Shown: positions 23,615 through 32,903 of the stretch, piece after piece
How the letters are laid out: each line of letters opens with the position of its first letter
How positions within the stretch are numbered: position 1 is the first letter of the stretch
Assembly: GCA_025210525.1 (NCBI GenBank)
Contig: JAOARP010000037.1
Coordinates: 1 to 57,170, forward strand
Direction of reading: 5' to 3'
DNA from: Marinisporobacter sp.
GTDB lineage: Bacteria; Bacillota; Clostridia; Peptostreptococcales; Thermotaleaceae
DNA length: 57,170 bases
Translations under genes and position numbers: made by a program
Notes under the pieces: generated by a model
What the model was told of the DNA's origin: nothing
What the model saw: only the letters and a program-made list of their open reading frames with translations
Databases searched by the model: none

Positions 23615-24730
23615 ATGAAATTTTTTAAACTACCAACACAAATCCATAAATTTGACGACTTTAAAGGCTTTGCAGAAGAATTCCAAATTGGAGAAAATGA
23701 TTTAGTTCTAACTCACCAATTCCTTTTTGATCCTTTCATGAAGGGGTTAGATTTAAAAGCTGATTTTATCATGCAAGAAAAGTATGGTGTAGGTGAGCCT
23801 TCAGATGAAATGATCGATGAAATTTTAAAAGAAGTAGTTGATAAGCCATATAAAAGAATTATTGCAATCGGTGGAGGATCTGTAATCGATATTGCAAAAT
23901 TATTAATCTTTAAAGATGGTAAAAATGCATTAGATATGTTTGAAAAGAGAATTGATTTCATAAAAGACAAGGAATTAATCATTGTACCTACGACTTGTGG
24001 AACAGGAAGTGAAGTAACAAATATTTCTATTGCAGAAATCAAGTCAAAGCATACAAAAATGGGTCTTGCTATTGATGAATTATATGCTGATTATGCGGTA
24101 CTTGTTCCAGAACTTATAAAAGGTCTTCCATACAAATTCTTTGTATTTAGTTCAATTGATGCATTAATCCATGCTATTGAATCTTATGTATCACCAAATG
24201 CTAATGATTTTACACAAATGATCAGTGTAAAAGCTATTGAGATGCTTTTAAAAGGATACATGGAAATTATTGAAAAAGGTGAAGATCACCGTCAAGAATT
24301 GTTAGAAGATTTTGCAGTTGCAAGTAACTATGCAGGAATTGCATTTGGAAATACAGGCGTTGGAGCTGTACATGCATTATCTTATCCATTAGGAGGTACA
24401 TATCATGTTCCTCATGGAGAAGCAAACTATCAATTCTTTACAGAAGTATTTAAAACTTACAATCGTTTAGATCCTAATGGAAAAATCAAAGCATTAAATA
24501 CTTTCTTAGCTTCTTTATTAAATGTAGATGAAGCAGAAGTATATGATGCTATTGAGAAAGTACTTGATAAGCTTTTAAGTAAAAAAGCTTTAAAAGAGTA
24601 TGGTATGAAGGAAGAAGAAATTGAAAGCTTTACAGATAGTGTACTTGAAAAGCAACAAAGACTTCTTGCAAACAACTATGTACCACTATCAAGAGAAGAA
24701 ATTTTAAATATCTATAAGAATTTATACTAG
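23615..24730 (+). CDS. 4-hydroxybutyrate dehydrogenase (iron-containing alcohol dehydrogenase)
   Basis: A 371-residue group III (iron-dependent) alcohol dehydrogenase that most likely interconverts succinate semialdehyde and 4-hydroxybutyrate with NAD(H). GGGSVIDIAK near residue 86-95 is the nucleotide-binding motif. TTCGTGSEVTN near 127 and the metal-binding positions in DALIHAIESYVS (about 181-192), HALSYPLGG and HGEAN are present. It resembles the C. kluyveri/C. aminobutyricum 4-hydroxybutyrate dehydrogenase in length and N-terminal residues. It is the last gene of the operon and is followed by a strong terminator. No succinate-semialdehyde dehydrogenase or GABA aminotransferase is in the window, so the source of the semialdehyde is not known. 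Confidence 0.92.
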   Translation: MKFFKLPTQIHKFDDFKGFAEEFQIGENDLVLTHQFLFDPFMKGLDLKADFIMQEKYGVGEPSDEMIDEILKEVVDKPYKRIIAIGGGSVIDIAKLLIFKDGKNALDMFEKRIDFIKDKELIIVPTTCGTGSEVTNISIAEIKSKHTKMGLAIDELYADYAVLVPELIKGLPYKFFVFSSIDALIHAIESYVSPNANDFTQMISVKAIEMLLKGYMEIIEKGEDHRQELLEDFAVASNYAGIAFGNTGVGAVHALSYPLGGTYHVPHGEANYQFFTEVFKTYNRLDPNGKIKALNTFLASLLNVDEAEVYDAIEKVLDKLLSKKALKEYGMKEEEIESFTDSVLEKQQRLLANNYVPLSREEILNIYKNLY

Positions 24731-24747
24731 AAATTTCATATAAAGAG

Positions 24748-24786
24748 ACAAGAATTCCTTTCATCAAGGAGTTCTTGTTTTTTTTG
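24748..24786 (+). terminator. Terminator of the 4-hydroxybutyrate operon
   Basis: ACAAGAATTCCTT pairs with AAGGAGTTCTTGT (one T-G pair) around a 5-base loop, followed by eight T. Confidence 0.92.
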
Positions 24787-24853
24787 AGATTAAAGTATAT
24801 CTATAGAATATAAAATGATATACTATGGAAAAATAATAGAATTAGGTGAGTAA

Positions 24854-25618
24854 ATGAATGTCAAATTTTTAGAAAAAACTTTTTTACCCCAGAAAAATGT
24901 GAAGCTAGTAGTTGTGGATGGTCGTGCATCAGATAACTTGGTGAATAATTTAAAACATATGGGTATAAATATAATAAAGACACCTTATTGTAGAGAACTA
25001 TATAATGCCATTTCTTATCATCCAGATATATTATTACATCCTATAAATGGGAAAGATATGATAGTAGCTCCTAACGTCTATGAAGGTTTAGAAAAACCTC
25101 TTAAAAGATATGGAGTGAATGTAATAAAAGGAGAAACGGTGTTAAAGAGGAACTATCCAGATAATATTGCATATAATATAGCAAGAGTTTCGAACTTTGC
25201 TATACATAATTTTAAATACACAGATCCATTAACATTAAAATTACTTGAAGAGAATCAAGTAGAGTTGATTCATGTAAAGCAAGGATATTCAAAATGTTCA
25301 ATCTGTATTGTGAATGAAAAAGCCATCATTACATCTGATAGAGGTATTGCAAAAACAGTAGAAAAGTATGGAATAGACCCTTTAGTAATAAAACCTGGAT
25401 ACATAGATCTTTCGGAGCTTGAGTATGGATTTATTGGAGGGATTTCAGGGCTTATTGGCAAAAACAAAATAGCTTTTTCAGGATTGTTAGAACACCATCC
25501 TAATTATGATGAAATTCTAAAGTTTCTAGAAAAGTATGAAGCAAAGCCCATATTTCTTGAAAATAAAAAACCAATAGATATTGGCTCCATCATACCTATT
25601 TTAGAAATGGCATATTAA
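24854..25618 (+). CDS. DUF6873 family GME-fold protein
   Basis: A 254-residue protein that I assign to an uncharacterised clostridial family described as having the guanidino-modifying-enzyme (GME) fold. Visible conserved pieces are VVDGRASDNL near 20, HPDILLHPING near 58, a Lys/Gly/Tyr-rich GYSKCSICIVNEKAIITSDRG-like segment near 145-165 and FIGGISGLIG near 197. A His and a Cys in the middle are plausible catalytic residues but cannot be verified. The ATG has AATTAGGTGAG upstream. It stands after the 4-hydroxybutyrate terminator and before ytxC, so it is probably unrelated to that pathway. No function is proposed. Confidence 0.72.
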   Translation: MNVKFLEKTFLPQKNVKLVVVDGRASDNLVNNLKHMGINIIKTPYCRELYNAISYHPDILLHPINGKDMIVAPNVYEGLEKPLKRYGVNVIKGETVLKRNYPDNIAYNIARVSNFAIHNFKYTDPLTLKLLEENQVELIHVKQGYSKCSICIVNEKAIITSDRGIAKTVEKYGIDPLVIKPGYIDLSELEYGFIGGISGLIGKNKIAFSGLLEHHPNYDEILKFLEKYEAKPIFLENKKPIDIGSIIPILEMAY

Positions 25619-25700
25619 GCAATAACTGTAATCTAGTATTTTGAATATCACTTCTTATTACACATATACTACTAATACAGTAGCAGAAGGAGTGAAAAAA

Positions 25701-26612
25701 ATGACTTTACTAACAGTAATATTCAATGAATGTTGGGAAGATGCTTACGATACATTAAACGACGAAATGGATTTTTTTTTAAAAGAAGGAATTGTCATAG
25801 ATAAAAGTATTGAAAAAATAAAAAAAGATATATATATTAACTATTCTATAAAGGAATTAGATTTAAAAAAGTATACAGCAGATGATTTTAAACATATATT
25901 TAAATATTATATGGCAAATATTCTTTCAAACCAAATGATTGAGTATATGGAAGAAAAATTGGCTTATAAGATTTTGTGTAAGGAATACTATTATTTTGGA
26001 TTACAGGAAAGGAAAGGGATTTTTAAGCATTTTAGGGATATACAAAAAGATGAAATGTGTAAATATGAGGATGGGGTAGTTTGTAGAATTAGTAGAAAAA
26101 GCAAAATCGTACAGCTTGTGATGGATTATTTTATGGGAAATAATGCAATTCATATGGAGGGATTTGTTCGATTTAGATTAAGCAATTATATTGAAGAACT
26201 GGAAAATAATATAGATAAAGCAGTGGAAGATTTTCTTATGGAAAAGGAATATAATGAATTTATAAGACTTTTGAGATATTTTGTAGATATTCAAGAAGCA
26301 AAAATAGATGTGGTGCATGTACTTATGCTAGATAATGGACACTATCACCTTTATGATAGTAAAAATAGAATGATTAATAATGAATACCTTGAAGATTTAG
26401 CCCTTGAAATGGCAGATAAGGATATTAGTTGTGATGATTTATTGATTAGTTCCTTAATTACTTTAGTACCTAAAAAAGTGGTGATGCATTTTTCGGGAAA
26501 TGCTTCTAAAAGGGAAATCGTAGATACTATTCAAAACGTTTTTTCTAATAGAGTATATATTTGCAATGGTTGCGATTTATGTGGCTCTATTAAAAACATT
26601 AAACAAGAGTAG
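25701..26612 (+). CDS. ytxC: Putative sporulation protein YtxC
   Basis: A 303-residue protein matching the YtxC family, found in spore formers and, as in Bacillus, encoded close to thrS. The central YFMGNNAIHMEGFVRFRL segment (about 152-170) and the C-terminal CNGCDLC cysteine cluster near 292 are features of the clostridial group. Function is unknown beyond its distribution. I place the start at ATG 25701 because AGAAGGAG lies 7 bases before it; an in-frame TTG at 25641 would add 20 residues without a good RBS. Its terminator overlaps the stop codon. Confidence 0.82.
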   Translation: MTLLTVIFNECWEDAYDTLNDEMDFFLKEGIVIDKSIEKIKKDIYINYSIKELDLKKYTADDFKHIFKYYMANILSNQMIEYMEEKLAYKILCKEYYYFGLQERKGIFKHFRDIQKDEMCKYEDGVVCRISRKSKIVQLVMDYFMGNNAIHMEGFVRFRLSNYIEELENNIDKAVEDFLMEKEYNEFIRLLRYFVDIQEAKIDVVHVLMLDNGHYHLYDSKNRMINNEYLEDLALEMADKDISCDDLLISSLITLVPKKVVMHFSGNASKREIVDTIQNVFSNRVYICNGCDLCGSIKNIKQE

Positions 26613-26636
26613 ACAATATCTACTCTTGTTTATTTT
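26601..26636 (+). terminator. Terminator after ytxC
   Basis: A perfect 13-bp stem, AAACAAGAGTAGA with TCTACTCTTGTTT, around CAATA and followed by ATTTTT; it overlaps the last codons of ytxC. Confidence 0.9.
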
Positions 26637-26763
26637 TAATAAGAATCTATTGTATAAGTAAGTTAACTATGCTATACTGGATACGAAAAATGGACATATT
26701 TTAAGAATAAACCTATAAATAGGATGATTTTTGCAAAAGATAAGGTAGTAGAGGTGAAACAGA

Positions 26764-27366
26764 TTGTTTTGGATGAAATTATTTATTTTAGCAACGGTAG
26801 GTGCAATTATTGGATGGATTACCAATGTATTAGCCATTAAGTTTATTTTTAGACCCTTAAAGCCTGTAGAGATTCCTATAGTCAATATGAAAATACAAGG
26901 ACTCATTCCTAAAAGAAAAGCAGAACTGGCTAAAAGTGTTGGAGAAATCGTAGAAACAGAGCTTATATCTATGGAAGAGATTATTGATAAATTTGTTGAA
27001 GCTGAAAATAAAAGCGAAATTATTTTTAATATTAAGAGAAAGATAAAAAGTCTTATAGATGAGAAGCTTCCGGCATTTATTCCTAGTACCTTCAAAGGAA
27101 TGATTGAAGATTATATTGAAGAGATTATCGATAAAGAAGCAGATAAAATGATTACGGAGTTAACGGAAAAATTAATCCATAGAGCTACTGAAAAAGTAAA
27201 GATTGCAGAGATTATTGAAGAGAAAATCAATGATTTTGAATTGGAAAAATTAGAAGAAATTGTACTTCGTATAGCGAAAAAAGAGTTAAAGCATATAGAA
27301 ATTTTAGGTGCTATTATTGGTTGTGTTATTGGGTTAATTCAAGGAGTTATTATACTTATTCCATAA
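26764..27366 (+). CDS. DUF445 family membrane protein
   Basis: A 200-residue protein with one transmembrane segment at the N terminus (about 4-27, ending in the GWITNVLAIKFIFRP signature), a long Glu/Lys-rich helical middle, and a hydrophobic C terminus (about 178-199). The N-terminal signature and the LIPKRKAELAKSVGEIV segment match DUF445 (YheB-like). It is shorter than many members. Start TTG at 26764 is supported by GAGGTG 7 bases upstream; the ATG at 26773 is 16 bases away. Function unknown; location between ytxC and thrS. Confidence 0.8.
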   Translation: MFWMKLFILATVGAIIGWITNVLAIKFIFRPLKPVEIPIVNMKIQGLIPKRKAELAKSVGEIVETELISMEEIIDKFVEAENKSEIIFNIKRKIKSLIDEKLPAFIPSTFKGMIEDYIEEIIDKEADKMITELTEKLIHRATEKVKIAEIIEEKINDFELEKLEEIVLRIAKKELKHIEILGAIIGCVIGLIQGVIILIP

Positions 27367-27411
27367 ATTTTCAATAAGTATGTATAAAAAAGGAAAATTT
27401 GAACAAACTTA

Positions 27412-27440
27412 TTGACAAATAGAAAAAATATTTTTATAAT
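27412..27440 (+). promoter_or_regulatory. Sigma-A promoter of thrS
   Basis: Perfect consensus TTGACA and TATAAT with 17-base spacing, directly before the T-box leader. Confidence 0.9.
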
Positions 27441-27444
27441 GAAA

Positions 27445-27710
27445 CAAAGCTAAAAAGATATTATGTGAAAAGCGATGAGAAGGAAAAGTACTATAGGTTC
27501 AGTCAAAAGAGAGAGAATGTCATAGGCTGAAAGCATTCTTAGATATGATTATAGGAAAAACTACCTTTGAGCTATACCTGATTAACCAAAAGGTGAAAAG
27601 GATATGGGTTAGGCAACCTTAATGCCTTAAAGTGGATGAAATCAATCTGGGTGGAACCGCGGGAGATACCTCTCGTCCCAAAGAATTACTTTGGGATGAG
27701 GGGTTTTTTA
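27445..27710 (+). promoter_or_regulatory. T-box leader, threonine-responsive
   Basis: The untranslated leader contains the T-box sequence GGGTGGAACCGCGGG (about 27649-27663), an AGAGAGAGAATG-type stem I region, and a terminator (CCTCTCGTCCCAAAG with CTTTGGGATGAGGGG, then TTTTTT). An ACC at 27563-27565 is a plausible threonine specifier. Uncharged tRNA-Thr should favour the antiterminator and thrS expression. The fold was not computed. Confidence 0.92.
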
Positions 27711-27742
27711 TATTTTTAGCAAAATTAAAGGAGGTAATATAG

Positions 27743-29656
27743 ATGGAACAAGTAAAGATTACTTTAAAAGATGGATCAGAAAAGGTTTGTCAAAGAGGCG
27801 TTACAATACTTGAAATTGCAAAAGAAATTAGTGGAAGACTTGCAAAAGAAGCAGTAGCAGGAGAAGTAGATGGTGAGGTTGTAGGATTAAGCTATGCTAT
27901 TGAAAAAGACTGCGAGGTAAATATTTTAAAATTTGATGATGAAAAAGCACAAGAGGTTTTCAGACATACAAGTTCTCATATTTTAGCTCAAGCAGTTAAA
28001 AGACTATTTCCTAATACAAAGCTTGCAATAGGACCAGCTATTGACAATGGATTTTACTATGACTTTGATTCAGAACATCGATTCACAGAAGGTGATTTAG
28101 AAAAAATCGAAAAAGAAATGAAAAAAATAGTTAGTGAAAATTTAGAATTAGAAAGATTCGAATTGCCTCGCGATGAAGCAATCAAGTATATGAAGGAAAG
28201 AGAAGAAAAATATAAAGTAGAATTAATTGAAGACTTACCAGAAGATGCAGTTATTTCTTTTTATAAGCAAGGAGATTTTGTAGACCTATGTGCAGGACCT
28301 CACCTAGTAAGTACTAAGCCTGTAAAAGCAATAAAACTATTAAGTCTTGCAGGTGCATACTGGCGTGGAGATGAAAAAAGAGAAATGCTTCAAAGAATCT
28401 ATGGTACATCATTCCCTAAACAAAAGCTTTTAGAGGAATATCTTCATAGATTAGAAGAAGCAAAGAAAAGAGATCATAGAAAAATAGGAAAAGAATTAAA
28501 GCTCTTTACAATCCTTGAAGAAGGACCAGGTTTTCCATTCTTCTTACCAAAAGGAACACAGCTTAAAAACACTTTGATGGAATACTGGAGAGATGTTCAT
28601 ACAAAGTGGGGATATGTTGAAGTAGAAACTCCTATTATATTAAATAAGAAGCTATGGGAGACTTCTGGACACTGGTATCATTATAAGGAAAATATGTATA
28701 CTTTAAAAATTGATGATGAAGATTATGCTATAAAGCCTATGAACTGTCCAGGTGGAATGCTTGTATATAAAACAGATATGCACTCTTATAGAGACTTCCC
28801 TATTAGAATGGGTGAAGTAGGTAGAGTTCATAGACATGAATTATCTGGTGCTCTTCATGGATTGATGAGAGTTAGAGCCTTTACACAAGATGATGCCCAT
28901 ATCTTTATGCTTCCAGAGCAAATTAAGGATGAAATCAAGGGTGTAGCAAAATTAATTGATGAAGTTTATACTCGATTTGGATTTAAATACAATGTAGAGT
29001 TATCTACAAGACCAGAAGATTCAATGGGTACAGATGAAGAGTGGGAAATGGCAGAGTCTTCATTAAAAGCTGCATTAGAAGAGTCAGGGCTACCTTACAA
29101 GTTAAATGAAGGGGATGGTGCATTCTATGGACCAAAGATTGACTTCCATTTAGAGGATTGTATTGGTAGAACATGGCAGTGTGGAACTATTCAGCTTGAC
29201 TTCCAATTACCACAAAGATTTGATTTGAATTACGTTGGAAAAGACGGAGAAAAACATAGACCAGTAGTTATTCATAGAGTTGCTTTTGGTAGTATTGAAA
29301 GATTTATAGGGATTTTAATTGAACATTTTGCTGGAAAATTCCCAACTTGGTTAGCTCCAGTTCAAGCAAAGGTTCTTCCTATTGCTGATAAATTTATGCC
29401 ATATGCACAAAAGGTTGTAGAGGAAATGAAAGCAAATGGTATACGTGTGGAACTAGATGATCGAAATGAAAAAATAGGATATAAAATTCGTGAAGCTCAA
29501 TTAGAAAAAGTTCCTTACATGATTATTGTAGGAGAAAAAGAACAAGAATCAGGAATGATTTCTGTTCGTTCAAGAGATGAAGGAGAACTTGGTAGCCAAG
29601 AAATGGGAAGCTTTATAGAAAAAGTAAAAGAAGAAATTAAAAATAGAACATTATAA
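27743..29656 (+). CDS. thrS: Threonine--tRNA ligase
   Basis: A full-length 637-residue ThrRS that charges tRNA-Thr. An N-terminal TGS domain (residues 1-62) is followed by the editing (second additional) domain with HTSSHILAQAVKRLFP near 72 and DLCAGPHL near 180. The class II catalytic core (about 245-535) contains zinc ligands in MNCPGG, QDDAHIF and VIHRVAFGS, and the C-terminal anticodon-binding domain follows (about 540-637). The ATG is preceded by AAAGGAGG. It is monocistronic under a T-box and a consensus promoter. Confidence 0.97.
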   Translation: MEQVKITLKDGSEKVCQRGVTILEIAKEISGRLAKEAVAGEVDGEVVGLSYAIEKDCEVNILKFDDEKAQEVFRHTSSHILAQAVKRLFPNTKLAIGPAIDNGFYYDFDSEHRFTEGDLEKIEKEMKKIVSENLELERFELPRDEAIKYMKEREEKYKVELIEDLPEDAVISFYKQGDFVDLCAGPHLVSTKPVKAIKLLSLAGAYWRGDEKREMLQRIYGTSFPKQKLLEEYLHRLEEAKKRDHRKIGKELKLFTILEEGPGFPFFLPKGTQLKNTLMEYWRDVHTKWGYVEVETPIILNKKLWETSGHWYHYKENMYTLKIDDEDYAIKPMNCPGGMLVYKTDMHSYRDFPIRMGEVGRVHRHELSGALHGLMRVRAFTQDDAHIFMLPEQIKDEIKGVAKLIDEVYTRFGFKYNVELSTRPEDSMGTDEEWEMAESSLKAALEESGLPYKLNEGDGAFYGPKIDFHLEDCIGRTWQCGTIQLDFQLPQRFDLNYVGKDGEKHRPVVIHRVAFGSIERFIGILIEHFAGKFPTWLAPVQAKVLPIADKFMPYAQKVVEEMKANGIRVELDDRNEKIGYKIREAQLEKVPYMIIVGEKEQESGMISVRSRDEGELGSQEMGSFIEKVKEEIKNRTL

Positions 29657-29660
29657 AATA

Positions 29661-29690
29661 TAAAAGAGAGTCTTAAGTGACTCTCTTTTA
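29661..29690. terminator. Bidirectional terminator between thrS and the FtsH-like gene
   Basis: TAAAAGAGAGTC pairs perfectly with GACTCTCTTTTA around TTAAGT, with A/T-rich ends usable from both strands. Confidence 0.88.
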
Positions 29691-31214
29691 TACGTTTAGG
29701 ATACATTTTTTTTTGTGAAGCTTTAAAATATTTTCTAATTCTTCTCCTGTAAGGGTTTCTTTTTGGTATAGTTCATCGGCGATAGAGGATAATAAGCTTT
29801 TATTATTTTGTAACGTTTCGAATGCGTCTTGATAGCATCCATCTATAATCCCTTTAATTTCTCCATCAATTAAAGGATAACAATTTTTTATTAAAGTGGA
29901 TTCAAAGACACGGTTTTTTAAATTACTCATTCCATACTCACAAACCATTTGATAGGCAATGGAGTTTGCTTTTTGTAAATCATCCTTTGCACCTGTTGAA
30001 ACTTCTCCGAAGATAATTTGTTCTGCACATCTGCCACCTAGTAAAACTTTTATTTTATTCTTTAGCTCGTTGGTTGTAGTTAAATAACGATCTTCCTCAG
30101 GAGCATACAGAACATATCCTAAAGCTTGCCCCCTTGGAACTATAGATACTTTTGAAACCAAATCACAATTTAGTATTTTTCCCATTAAAGCATGACCTGC
30201 TTCATGAAAAGATACCTTTCTTTTTTCTTTGTCGAGGATTACAGCATTTTTCCTTTGAAGACCAGCAATAACCTTCTCAATGGCTTCGTTAAATTCTAGA
30301 ATACCAATATCTTGTTTATTTCTTCTTACAGCTAGTATAGCAGCTTCATTAGCAATATTAGAAAGGTGAGCTCCTGACATACCATGCGTCCTTTGGGCCA
30401 ATTCTTTTATGCTTACACTAGGATCAATAGGTTTATTTTTAGTATGAACCAAAAGAATTTCTTCTCGTGCATGCAAATCAGGATTTCCAATGAACATATG
30501 TCGATCGAATCTACCAGGTCTTAAAAGGGCTTCATCTAAAAGATCTAATCGGTTTGTGGCACCAATTACAAGGATTGTTTGCTCTGAATGAAAACCATCC
30601 ATTTCTATAAGGAGTTGATTGAGTGTTTGATCTTTTTCATTATTGCTTTCAGAAGTCCTCTTAGCACCAATGGCATCGATTTCGTCTATGAATATGACAC
30701 TTGGAGCAGCCTTTTTTGCCTTTTCAAAAAGGGTTCTCACTCTTTTAGCTCCTACACCCACATACTTTTCAACGAATTCAGAACCACTAGTAGGAAAAAA
30801 ACTAGAATCAGTTTCTCCTGCAAGCGCTTGAGCAAGGAGTGTTTTTCCTGTTCCAGGAGGACCATAAAATAACATTCCCTTAGGAATGGTGGCTCCCATT
30901 TTCTGATATTTGCTAGGATTCTTAATGAAATCGATGATTTCAAACAATTCTTCCTTTACTTCATCAAGACCAGCAACATCATTGAAACGAACAGAAGGTT
31001 TATTGGTGTTGTTATTTTGTTTATCGTCTTTTTCCATTTTTATATGAACCGGTTCTAGTTGAGGTGCTTTTTCTAATTTCATGCAGTAGATAAATACTCC
31101 CACACATAAAAAAATCAGAAAAAGTCTGTGAAAATTGGTTATAGGTATAGGGACCATGGTCCTGCTAAATACATTTTGAGCAATGAAGATACCGATCATT
31201 AGAACGAAGCCCAA
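29688..31214 (-). CDS. Short FtsH-like AAA+ zinc metalloprotease, 5' end uncertain
   Basis: A membrane-bound ATP-dependent protease of the FtsH family, 508 residues from a TTG at 31214. Two N-terminal hydrophobic segments (about 1-14 and 30-45) are separated by only about 15 residues, so the usual extracytoplasmic domain is missing. The AAA+ module (about 76-320) has Walker A GPPGTGKT (118-125) and Walker B IFIDEID; the protease has HEAGH at 337-341. The TTG has no RBS. A good ATG (31251) with AGGA about 8 bases before it lies upstream in another frame; removing one base from the seven-A tract 31213-31219 would join it to give an MNYLQQKIFF start. It is single-gene and convergent with thrS. 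Confidence 0.85.
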   Translation of the reverse strand: MGFVLMIGIFIAQNVFSRTMVPIPITNFHRLFLIFLCVGVFIYCMKLEKAPQLEPVHIKMEKDDKQNNNTNKPSVRFNDVAGLDEVKEELFEIIDFIKNPSKYQKMGATIPKGMLFYGPPGTGKTLLAQALAGETDSSFFPTSGSEFVEKYVGVGAKRVRTLFEKAKKAAPSVIFIDEIDAIGAKRTSESNNEKDQTLNQLLIEMDGFHSEQTILVIGATNRLDLLDEALLRPGRFDRHMFIGNPDLHAREEILLVHTKNKPIDPSVSIKELAQRTHGMSGAHLSNIANEAAILAVRRNKQDIGILEFNEAIEKVIAGLQRKNAVILDKEKRKVSFHEAGHALMGKILNCDLVSKVSIVPRGQALGYVLYAPEEDRYLTTTNELKNKIKVLLGGRCAEQIIFGEVSTGAKDDLQKANSIAYQMVCEYGMSNLKNRVFESTLIKNCYPLIDGEIKGIIDGCYQDAFETLQNNKSLLSSIADELYQKETLTGEELENILKLHKKKCILNV

Positions 31215-31251
31215 AAAAATGAAAAAATATTTTTTGTTGGAGATAGTTCAT

Positions 31252-31561
31252 CACCTTCTTCCTAAATTCTTTGTTAATAGTTTTCCCAAGAAAGTAGAGA
31301 AAATATTAATCAAATTCATAAATTTTTGATAGGAAATAAAATATCAGAAAATAAAAAAAATTCCGCAATATAAAAAGGAAAAATAATACAAATGTAGAAT
31401 ATATATCCATGAAGAAAAATAAAAAAATTCAAAATAGAAAGAAAACGGAATGAAATGGGACATTGTCTGCATAGTAATAATTAAACCAAAGTCTTTTATA
31501 GAAAAAAGAAAAGAAAGGGTTATTCTTTTTTCTTAAAAAATAAAAAGTGGGAGGAATTTTA
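31252..31561. other. AT-rich intergenic region between divergent genes
   Basis: This 310-base gap separates the divergent FtsH-like and DUF3798 genes. It must hold both promoters, but I could not place either with confidence. No ORF, tRNA or riboswitch motif was seen; a short TGATA/TATCA dyad occurs around 31327-31345. Confidence 0.5.
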
Positions 31562-32719
31562 ATGTTGAAAAAATTTTTATCAGTTCTTTTGGTGTTAATG
31601 ATGTTAGTAAGTCTTGCAGCTTGTGGGCAGCAGCAACAAGCATCAGAAGAGCCAGCAGCATCAGAATCTTCTGGAGACAATTGGAAGATTGGTATTATGA
31701 CAGGGACTGTTTCTCAAAATGAGGAAGAGTATAGAGCAGCTCAAAATGTTTTAGAAAAGTATGGAGAAGAACATGTTATTGTAATGACTTATCCTGATAA
31801 ATTTATGGATGAGCAGGAAACAACAATAGCAAATGTTGTAAGTATGGCATCTGACCCTGATGTTAAAGCCATAATTATTGTTCAAGCTGTTCCTGGAACT
31901 TCAGCAGCAATTGATAAAGCAAAAGAAATAAGAGATGATATTTTATTTGTATGCGGTGTTCCTGGAGAAGATCCAAAGATGATTGCATCAAAGGCTGATG
32001 TTGTATTTGCTATGGATGAGTTATCTATGGGTCATACATTACCAGAGCAGGCAAAAAAACAAGGGGCAACTAGATTTGTTCATTATTCATTCCCAAGACA
32101 TATGTCTTATGCACTTCTTTCAGCAAGACGTGATTTACTCAAAGAACATTGTGAAAAATTAGGACTTGAATTTATTGATGCAACAGCTCCAGACCCAACA
32201 GGTGATGCAGGCACATCAGGAGCTCAACAATTTATCTTAGAAGATGTCCCAAGAAAAGTTGAACAATACGGAAAAGATACAGCATTCTTTAGTACAAATT
32301 GCTCTATGCAAGTACCTCTTATTAAATCTGTACTAGATGAAGGTGCAATTTATCCTCAACCTTGTTGTCCTTCTCCATATCATGGATTCCCTTCTGCATT
32401 AGGAATTAAAATTCCTAAAGATAAAAAAGGAGACATTGATTTTGTAGTAGATCAAATTACAGAAAAGGTAGCAGAAAAGAATGGTACAGGAAGAGTATCT
32501 ACTTGGCCAGTACCTTGTGCTATGATGTTTGTTGAAGCAGGAGCTGAATATGCAAAAGCATATATTGATGGAGAAACAAATGGAAAATTAGATATGGAAA
32601 AAATCAATGAAAAATGCAAAGAATATGCACAAACAAAGGTTACTTTAACACCACTAGAAGAAGGCGGGAATAAATATGACAATTATTTAATGGTGTTAAT
32701 GGATTTCTTAAACTTCTAA
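31562..32719 (+). CDS. DUF3798 family lipoprotein, probable ABC-transporter substrate-binding protein
   Basis: A 385-residue exported lipoprotein. The signal peptide is KKFLSVLLVLMMLVSLAAC, with the lipobox LAAC placing the lipidated Cys near residue 21, followed by a low-complexity QQQQASEEPAASES linker. The mature part begins with WKIGIMTGTVSQNEEE and has the periplasmic-binding-protein pattern of DUF3798. The ATG at 31562 follows GGGAGGAATTTTA. It precedes an ABC ATPase and two permeases, which identify it as their binding protein by context. A hairpin downstream may give this gene more transcript than the rest. The ligand is unknown; the transporter type suggests nucleosides or sugars. 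Confidence 0.88.
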   Translation: MLKKFLSVLLVLMMLVSLAACGQQQQASEEPAASESSGDNWKIGIMTGTVSQNEEEYRAAQNVLEKYGEEHVIVMTYPDKFMDEQETTIANVVSMASDPDVKAIIIVQAVPGTSAAIDKAKEIRDDILFVCGVPGEDPKMIASKADVVFAMDELSMGHTLPEQAKKQGATRFVHYSFPRHMSYALLSARRDLLKEHCEKLGLEFIDATAPDPTGDAGTSGAQQFILEDVPRKVEQYGKDTAFFSTNCSMQVPLIKSVLDEGAIYPQPCCPSPYHGFPSALGIKIPKDKKGDIDFVVDQITEKVAEKNGTGRVSTWPVPCAMMFVEAGAEYAKAYIDGETNGKLDMEKINEKCKEYAQTKVTLTPLEEGGNKYDNYLMVLMDFLNF

Positions 32720-32755
32720 TACTGGATGAGTTGTATTATACATAAAAATTAAAAT

Positions 32756-32785
32756 AAGGTTGCCGTATAGGCAGCCTTACCTTTT
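32756..32785 (+). terminator. Hairpin between binding-protein and ABC ATPase genes
   Basis: AAGGTTGCC pairs with GGCAGCCTT (one T-G pair) around GTATA, followed by a weak T-run (ACCTTTTAT). It is probably a partial terminator. Confidence 0.7.
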
Positions 32786-32903
32786 ATGAGGAAAGAGATA
32801 ATTGTCGAAAAAATGAATAAAATAGGATGATTTCTGTTTGCTTAATATACCATATAAATATTTTTAGTTTATAGCATAGTAAATTTCTTAAGGTGGTGGA
32901 AAA

